NCBI GenBank assembly: GCA_033819885.1
Contig: JAQYUZ010000028.1
Span: 154,853 to 218,852 of the forward strand
Reading direction: 5' to 3'
Origin: Microbotryomycetes sp. JL201
Taxonomy: Eukaryota; Basidiomycota; Microbotryomycetes
DNA length: 64,000 nt
This document shows positions 57,742 through 64,000 of the stretch, piece by piece; the first letter of the stretch is position 1, and every line of letters begins with the position of its first letter. A model generated the notes under the pieces. The model saw only the letters and a list, made by a program, of their open reading frames with translations. It had not been told where the DNA came from and made no database searches. Both the position numbers and the translations under genes were made by a program.

Positions 57742-58220
57742 CAGACTCCTGACATTCGCGCACAGCAGTCATCTTGCTGGACGGACGGTATACGTACTTG
57801 AGCTCGCTCAGGCTGGATCAGACACATATGTGCCCAATGCAATATTCATGCTCGGCGCACGGCAGCATACTTTTCCAGCACCACAAGCCCGTGAAAAAAG
57901 CAGTGATTTCTCACGGGATGGCACCAGCACGGCAATGCAACGCGCTCGACCAGTTATTCTGCTGTCGAGTTTACCCTGCATCTGATTGGACTGCTCGGCA
58001 AGTGTGAAGTAGTCCCATAGGAGCTTTTCTCAAAGTCCGAGGGAAAAAAGACGAACGCTTGAGGCAGTGCCGCCGCCGTTAGAAAACGCTTTCTTTCCTA
58101 CACGCACGCTTGAGAGAGCTATCTACATCTCCATCAAGGACTTCTGTACGCTTTGTCAAAGCTGTTGCCACGCCAAACTCTCGATCGCCCCAAGGAAACT
58201 GCTGAACAGCGCCTCTGACT
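57742..58220. other. Divergent gap upstream of the FEN1-like gene, with a hairpin
   Basis: 479 bp that should contain the promoter of the FEN1-like gene. An exact inverted repeat CCCGTGA (57888-57894) / TCACGGG (57911-57917) with a 16-nt loop lies here. I compared this region by eye with the right end of the window and found no matching terminal repeat. Confidence 0.4.
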
Positions 58221-61200
58221 ATGGGCGTCAAAGGCATTATCAAAATGTTCTTTCAATTTTCCGAGCGGGTCGACATCCCGATACCTGCGCGGGACCTCGA
58301 CACTCCTATCCAAGAAATACTAATGGAGCACTTGGATTGGCGGCACGAGCAAGATCGAACCAAGCTCGCCGCAGGCACGAGTATGTTTCGTGCTGTCTAT
58401 CTGTTCCGGACTAGCAACTGATCCGTCCAACCCTAAAAGCTCTTGTATACGAGTGTGGAGCCGGCAAGCGTGATATCTGGGACGCCGCGATGAGGTCCGT
58501 GCCCCGACCGCGCAAGCTCGACGGCCTCACCCGAACCGGTCCAGGTCAACACGAGACGGACGCTCGACTGAGCCTGGACGAAGCGGGGCGCACGTACACT
58601 AATTTGATGAGGTCCTTCGGGCGCAAGATCAAAACAATGCTCGATAACTTCAGCCTCAACCCTAACGACGTATCGTTGAGAATGGCTCACGACGGCCCTC
58701 TGCGCTCGCCACTCAAGCTCGAAGAGATGACCCGTCGCGCCCGGGCTGCCGAAGAACGTGCGGTACGTCAAGCAGGTCGTGATCAGACGCCTTTGAACGC
58801 TTGGCACACAATCGCTCGGCTCCAAGGCGCCGTCGTCTTCGGATGGGAGCAAGGGGATGGCCCCATCCATATCGTCCCGCATAACGAAGGTGACCTCGCG
58901 CTGTATGCGCACCTTCGCCGTCTCCGTGCCCAGAACATTCCAGCGTCCCAAATCGCCATGTGGATTGGCGAGTCTGACCAGCTCGTTTTCGTCGACCCGG
59001 CGGACTGTCGGTGGGCTCTATTGGCGTATCGCAAAACAGCCTCGTCGCCAAAGATGGTATACGTCCTGGACTTGGAAGCCATCTGTGGCCATCCGGAGTG
59101 GCCCTTCGCCTCGCATCAGCAACTCTGCGCCGCGGCAACCTTAGTAGGGCATGACTACTTTAAGGGTGTTCAAGGCATCGGCATGACAACAGCGCAGCGC
59201 CCCGCAGGACTCGCTTTAGCCGACGCCCTTGTTGCAGCTGACGTCGACGCTGCTGTGCGAATGTTCGCCGATTTGAGGGACAAAGACATGCAACGCTGCC
59301 ATCGGCTCGACGAGCGCTCGCCAGAGGTAAAAGCCCGCGAAGTCATACAAGCCTTTCAGGCTACAATGCAACTTGTGACTGGCGCAGATCAGAGAGCAGT
59401 CGTCGTTCAACGAGGCGAGCTCGCTGTTGGCCACGTAAGGCTAGCTTCAGACGAATTAGTGCTCCGGAACCCTGTCGTCCCAGGCTTGCAGCCAATCGTC
59501 CGTGGACAAGTCGCCGAGGAAGCGCAACGTTTCACCTTTGGTGGCCCAGCGGCAACAGTCAACACGTTCCGCCACGCGCGCTCAAAGGTCCAGGAAAGCC
59601 TCGTCGAAGGTGGTATCGTCGCGCGCACGTTCCGCCGTCGGCCGCCGGCGCCTGCAAATGACGAGGAAGGCATAGCCCGTCGCAGGGCGGCGCAACCTCC
59701 TCGAGCCGCTCGTCTAGCCGGCGTCCGTGGACGACTGCAGGACGTCCTCGAGTCCGAAAGCGATGACGACCTTCCCAGCAACGTCGACAGGCTGCCACGC
59801 GCCAAAATCACAAGTACGCTGCTTCTCGTCGGAAAGAAGGCGCTTGCACACGGCGCTCTCCACACACTGTCCGAGGAAGAAGGTGAGTAACATTAACCGC
59901 ACATGACAGCTAACGTGGACTGACTGTTCTCCTACGTAATCAGTCAATCAGCCGGCAGGTCGTCGCTCGGCATTAGAGGCCATGTTCGAATTCCTGCGAG
60001 AAACATTTGCATTCGCTCTAGGTCAAGCTTTGACGGCAGTCCTCACAGAAGTTCGCAATGTTTTAGCCGCGCCAGAGTACAATCTCACCATGTACCATCA
60101 TCGATGGACCAGCCCTGCTCGGCTGAGACAACTTATCAGTGCTGTACTCTGCCTGCTTGGCACTGCAGACGACCTGCAGAAGCTGAACGCCACCGAGGAG
60201 CGCATGCCTCGCCAGTGGCTATCATGGCACTGGTCTTTAGAGCCAGGTCGCATCCTCGAGCGCGCCGAGATGGAACGGTATTGGAGAGGGCTATCTCACG
60301 CAGAACAAAGTTTTTTGGCCGGAACAAGTCTCGTGAGTCTGGCTCTGTATGCTAGTCTTGTGCTGCTTCTGACCAAATTTTAACAGTCGGACTATGTCGT
60401 AGCTCGGGCCGTTCTCATCGTCATCCGTCGCGGCAAGTCGCTGCCTCGCGTGCCAAACCTGACGTCGCACTTGGACGAAGTGTCTGCAGTGAGCGCAACG
60501 GCAATCATCAACGCTACCAAGACAAACGCAATCGAGTGTATCAAGAAGTACGCCGCAATGTTCACGGAAATGGCCGGTTACGAAGCCCTCTCGGCCAACG
60601 AGCGCAAAGCTCTCAAGGACTTGTACTACAAAGTCATAGTCAACTCGCCACTGTCGACGGTTGGCGCTGCGCGCGCTCCTCAGATTTTGAACGAACACAT
60701 TCAGGCTCTCGGAGAGTTGAACCTCGGCGACATTTTCGAGAACGAGGTGCTGGCAACCATGGAAGCCTTGATCGACGAGCTGAATCAGCATGTGCTCACT
60801 CCAGTCAAACCAAACCCAGAAAAAGCATCCTTTCAGGCGGACCCTCGTCAGCAATTGGGCTCTTTTGCTGCAGGCCGAGACGGCAAGACGTTCGAAAGCC
60901 TCTTGAAGACATCTCCGGGTTGTTTGATGTCCTATCTCCATTTCGTCAAATCACAAGTTCAACGTCACCATTGGTTGAACGAACAGCGTCAAGGTCGGAT
61001 GCTCGAGCGTTTGCCCCTGGACGGCATAGTCGCCGTAAGTTTGATAACATCCTGTGACGCGTCGGGTTGCTGAATGCGGAAGAACGCAGAATTTCAAATG
61101 GCAGAGCCAACCATTCAATCTTCAACGGTTGACCGCGGTTCTTATCGATCCCGTCGCCCATGCTGAAGCGTGCCTCGTGTGGCAAGTTGACAATATTTTG

Positions 61201-61956
61201 CCGGTGATCCAAGACGTTTGGCAACGTCTGCTCGCAAGGATCGATCCCGATGGATTGCAAACCCGGGAACAAAAGATCGATCTCCTCAAAAATGAGCCGT
61301 TCCTGCGTCAGTTTGGCAGCCTCTCGTCATCATTCGTTGTCGAGCACGTCTTGGAAAATACGTGGCTCGACGTCGTCGAGGAACGCGTCGAACCTCGTCT
61401 CTCTTCTCTTTTCGTACGCTTGATCAATGCTGTGGTGCGCTCACTCGACAACACGTTCCCGCACATCACGCAGAGCGAGTTGGACCTTCGCGAAGCCAAG
61501 CTCGTGCGTGGCAAGGACTTTAAGAACAGCGGCAGGAGAGGTGCGAGCGAGGGACTCGACACTAGAACGGATGAATACGGTCGCCAAGTTCAGAGCTTGC
61601 GAGGCGGCGTAAAGCGATTCCAAGGCTATGGACTGGCTTTGGCTGCGCTGCTCGGCCGAGCCCGCATGGACCATCACTTGCCCTATCCGAGGTTCATCTT
61701 TTGTCCAGGTCATACAGTCACCTTTCTTTTGAAGGCCAGCCGGGTACATCTTACAGAGCGCACTCGTGAGATCGTCGGACGTACAAAAAGCGTCGAAGGA
61801 CTGGTCACGGCGCTGCTGTTGCGTACCGAGATGACGGCGGCAAGTCGTCTCAAGGCCGATTGTCTTGGACCTCTAGTTGTATATGAGCGTCAAGAAGCGC
61901 CACGGGAAGGATTGAACGCAGAAGAAGTCCCAATGGACGTTGACGAGGCCGGTTGA
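58221..61956 (+). CDS. FEN1/XPG-type nuclease fused to a long uncharacterised helical region
   Basis: Probable structure-specific 5' nuclease with a novel tail. Five exons (58221-58380, 58440-59882, 59944-60332, 60387-61034, 61090-61956) give 1168 aa in one frame. It starts MGVKGIIK like FEN1/XPG. It follows the FEN1 order of acidic motifs: HDGPLRSPLKLEEM (like FDGKPP), PHNEGDLALYAHLRRL (like SEAEASCAAL), WIGESDQLVF (like TEDMDCLTF) and LVGHDYFKGVQGIGMTTA (like LLGSDYCESIRGIGPKRA, the helix-two-turn-helix). Some metal ligands differ: EAE is EGD and EDMD is ESD. Residues after about 500 include an Arg/acidic linker and 600 helical residues (for example KALKDLYYKVIVNSPLST, FVVEHVLENTWLDVVEERVE) that I cannot assign. 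It lies 229 bp upstream of the Fanzor-like gene on the same strand. Confidence 0.72.
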
Positions 61957-62185
61957 GCGCCTGGACGATCAGTAAACTTTGTAATCCATCTTGCTGTACA
62001 TGTTCTCGTATAAAGCAGCTACCAAACACTGTGGCCGTCATAGACATTTTGAGCACGCTCGACAGACAAGGTCGCGTGCTTGACATGGCGAGGCAGTGCA
62101 TGCCATCGGTCAGGAGGCTTTTGCTCTGAGCCCAACTCTCGTCCGCGGGCACTCTTGCGCTCCTTCTGTAACCTTGTCACGAGCG
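61957..62185. promoter_or_regulatory. Gap between the two nuclease genes
   Basis: 229 bp that must hold the end of the FEN1-like transcript and the promoter of the Fanzor-like gene. The plus strand has stops in all frames near 62010. No motif recognised. Confidence 0.35.
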
Positions 62186-63733
62186 ATGGATGACCATCAT
62201 GACCACCTCCGGAATGGAGTGACAGCAGAACGTAAAATTCTCCCGCCACCTGTCGACCTCAAAGCGCGTATGATCGCAAAGAAGAACGGTCTCGGCGACC
62301 GGGCGGAGCTGTCGACCTACTTGCACATGAGACTGGCGCGTTCGAGGACGTGGACTGGCTCGCCTTTCAGCGCAAAGAATCAGAGTCGCTACCGGTTGAC
62401 ATTGAGAATCTGGGTCCCAACCGCGACGCAACCTTGCGGCAGCTGACGAAAGCCGTGTGGGATTGCTGGATGCGTGGCGGTTTGCGGGCTCGAGTGGAGA
62501 CGCTCACTTGCGAGGATCAGTCGGGGGACCCTGTACGTTGATGCTCTAGACATCTAGCATTATTATTGCCTGACATTGTTTGAATATAGTACAATATTCG
62601 AATGCAGCGCCACTTGCCCGTCGATCCTGCCATCTTTGCGCCGGACGACGCTCGTCACGTCTCGCGAACCGTCGATCTGATTGCCATTCTCACCATTGAT
62701 CCGGGCCAGAGATTTCCAATTGCGTGCAATCTCCGAACCCCAAATTTGCAAGGCGTCCTGGTAGAGCGCCAGTTCCTTGTGTCGGAAATGGCCCTCCAAG
62801 AGATCAAGGGCAACGCCACGTCTCAAAGTCAGGAACGACGTCAACTGATTACAAGCGCCTTCGGGGACGGCGAAGGTCCTCCGGCCGACATAGTCGACGT
62901 TGTTGCAGCATCTGGCACGATGGCAAGTGGGCAGAAAGCTATGCGCTTCTTGTCGACGGGTGCACAGCTTGACCGTCTCGTACAAGAAGTCATAGATTTT
63001 GCGGGATTGTTTGGGCACAAGGAGCAGCGCGATGCTGTCAAAGCCAGTTCGCGCACCCGCGTTTTTGACGAAGCAAACCCGGTCACGGCTCGAATGTTTT
63101 ATCCAGAAGTGCCAGCGCCGGTTCTCGTGGCTGTGGGGGATGCAGGCCCCAAAGGCGCCCAAGGCATGTCGATTTTGCGCCGGCTGGTGGACCGGTGTCG
63201 TGGCTCAGGCGCCAGTGTCACCTTTGTACGATTAGACGAGTTTCGGACGTCACAGTTGTGCCCTTTTCCTAGTTGTATGGACGAGCACGGGCGCTCACCT
63301 CGGTCAGTCGATGAAAGTATATCCTATTGAATGAACGCTGACCATGCACGACAGAATGGCACGCGTTCAAAAGCGAGTGGCAGGGGGACCACCGCTGCCC
63401 AATTATCGCTTGTTGCAGTGCCCGCAATGTCGATTTGTCCTCCACCGAGACAAGCTGGCTGCGATGAACATGACCGAGGTGGCCGATCACGTGCTCAGGT
63501 ACAACGAGCACCCCTTCAAGGGCGATGTTGTCCAAGGCGAGGGCGGCGACGCAGACAATGGCAGACACCATGGAGCCCCAGATCAGTTAGGCGGCGGAAA
63601 CGGAGGAGAAGGAGCGGCAATGGACCTTGACGACGCGGACGGACTTGAGGAAGACCTTGAGATGGAAGATGTACTGGAAGACGGCTTCCTTGACGCTGGT
63701 GGCAATATGCACAACCAATTTGGTATCGTATAA
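62186..63733 (+). CDS. Fanzor-like RuvC nuclease (eukaryotic TnpB relative)
   Basis: Candidate RNA-guided DNA endonuclease. Four exons (62186-62231, 62282-62532, 62590-63302, 63355-63733) give 462 aa in one frame. RuvC-I: ILTIDPGQRFPIACN, Asp136. RuvC-II region: VAVGDAGPKGAQG (282-285 GDAG where TnpB has Glu), then the Fanzor-type LDEFRTSQLC with Glu316. Zinc finger: C323, C328 and C359, C362 (CPQC). RuvC-III: HRDKLAAMNM, Asp369. This order, DEFRTS before the finger and RD..AA.NM after it, is the TnpB/Fanzor signature. The displaced Glu is a known feature of Fanzors. The N-terminal 130 residues are short for the family and unrecognised. The C-terminus is a Gly/acidic tail. All key catalytic residues are present. 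Confidence 0.83.
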
Positions 63734-64000
63734 CTCTTCTGTGGCTGCAATGAATCTTGATTTGGCATTGACCTCGTCGTTTGATTCGATGACCGTGAGA
63801 GCCAGTTTTCCAATACCAATGAACAACCGTGTAGCGCGAGATAGATGATCGACCTTGTTGCAATACTAGCCAAACTAACTTGCTGCACGAGATAGATTGA
63901 TGTTTGACGCAGGAAAAGCCCGCGTCGGAACTCGCGTGGCCTAGGGCCCAGTGCCTCTTGTCCTGTTGACGCCTGCTCATGCCGTGTCTTTTAACTATAC
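63734..64000. other. 3' flank of the Fanzor-like gene up to the window edge
   Basis: 267 bp with no convincing protein. In known Fanzor loci the guide (omega) RNA is encoded at or beyond the 3' end of the gene, so this is the first place to look for it. A palindrome-like GGCCTAGGGCCC occurs near 63940-63951. No terminal repeat can be confirmed because the window stops here. Confidence 0.35.

Noticed and set aside
61054-61956. Treating the last exon of the FEN1-like gene as the N-terminal part of the Fanzor
   Set aside because: Its frame ends in a stop at 61956 and the intron from the previous exon keeps the phase exactly; no good splice leads from it into the Fanzor exons.
57742-64000. Terminal inverted repeats or target-site duplications around the nuclease pair
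   Set aside because: None found by eye; the right side is cut by the window edge, so absence is not proven.
1-64000. CRISPR arrays, bacterial operons or ribosome binding sites
   Set aside because: No regularly spaced repeats are present and every gene is spliced and eukaryotic in type.

Overview
The window is nuclear DNA from a fungus, most likely a basidiomycete yeast or yeast-like species. It is gene-dense, with about 30 loci in 64 kb on both strands. Genes are cut by many introns of roughly 50-80 nt (donors such as GTGAGT, GTAAGT and GTCAGT, CTGAC/CTAAC branch sites close to the acceptor). The encoded proteins are fungal: an SHNi-TPR histone chaperone, App1, Sec72, Tsc13 and the 21-kDa complex I subunit. 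I cannot name the species. Exon joins were worked out by hand from reading frame, splice signals and conserved protein motifs, so some N-terminal exons are uncertain and are marked so.

Layout. 0-8 kb: kynureninase (cut by the left window edge), RPA3, a CorA-type transporter, mitochondrial ribosomal protein mL59 and an intron-containing tRNA-Pro(AGG). 8.5-27 kb: a TFIIIC 90-kDa-type subunit, a Gfo/Idh/MocA oxidoreductase, a UBP12/USP4-like deubiquitinase, alanine-glyoxylate aminotransferase, class 2 dihydroorotate dehydrogenase, a NASP/Sim3-like histone chaperone and the Mgs1/WRNIP1 ATPase. 27-50 kb: an HP1-type chromodomain protein, a cytochrome b5-acyl-CoA dehydrogenase fusion, a PQ-loop membrane protein, App1 phosphatidate phosphatase, Sec72, a nucleoporin-like protein, an APC permease, the NDUFAF7/MidA methyltransferase, a Sir2 deacetylase, a complex I subunit, enoyl-CoA reductase Tsc13 and the TFIIH kinase Cdk7/Kin28. 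These are ordinary chromosomal genes, many in divergent or tail-to-tail pairs with gaps of 100-200 bp.

50-64 kb is different. It holds four proteins I cannot name and then, from 58.2 kb to the right edge, two nuclease genes in tandem. The first (58221-61956, 1168 aa over five frame-consistent exons) has a FEN1/XPG-type nuclease region fused to a long helical tail of unknown function. The second (62186-63733, 462 aa over four exons) carries the RuvC and zinc-finger signatures of Fanzor, the eukaryotic relative of TnpB, an RNA-guided nuclease family often carried by mobile elements. I see no terminal repeats, but the window ends 267 bp after the Fanzor stop. This pair is the best candidate for an undescribed system.

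A second theme is splicing. At least eight introns start with GC rather than GT (mostly GCAAGT or GCGAGT), each fixed by a conserved motif that reads correctly only with the GC donor.
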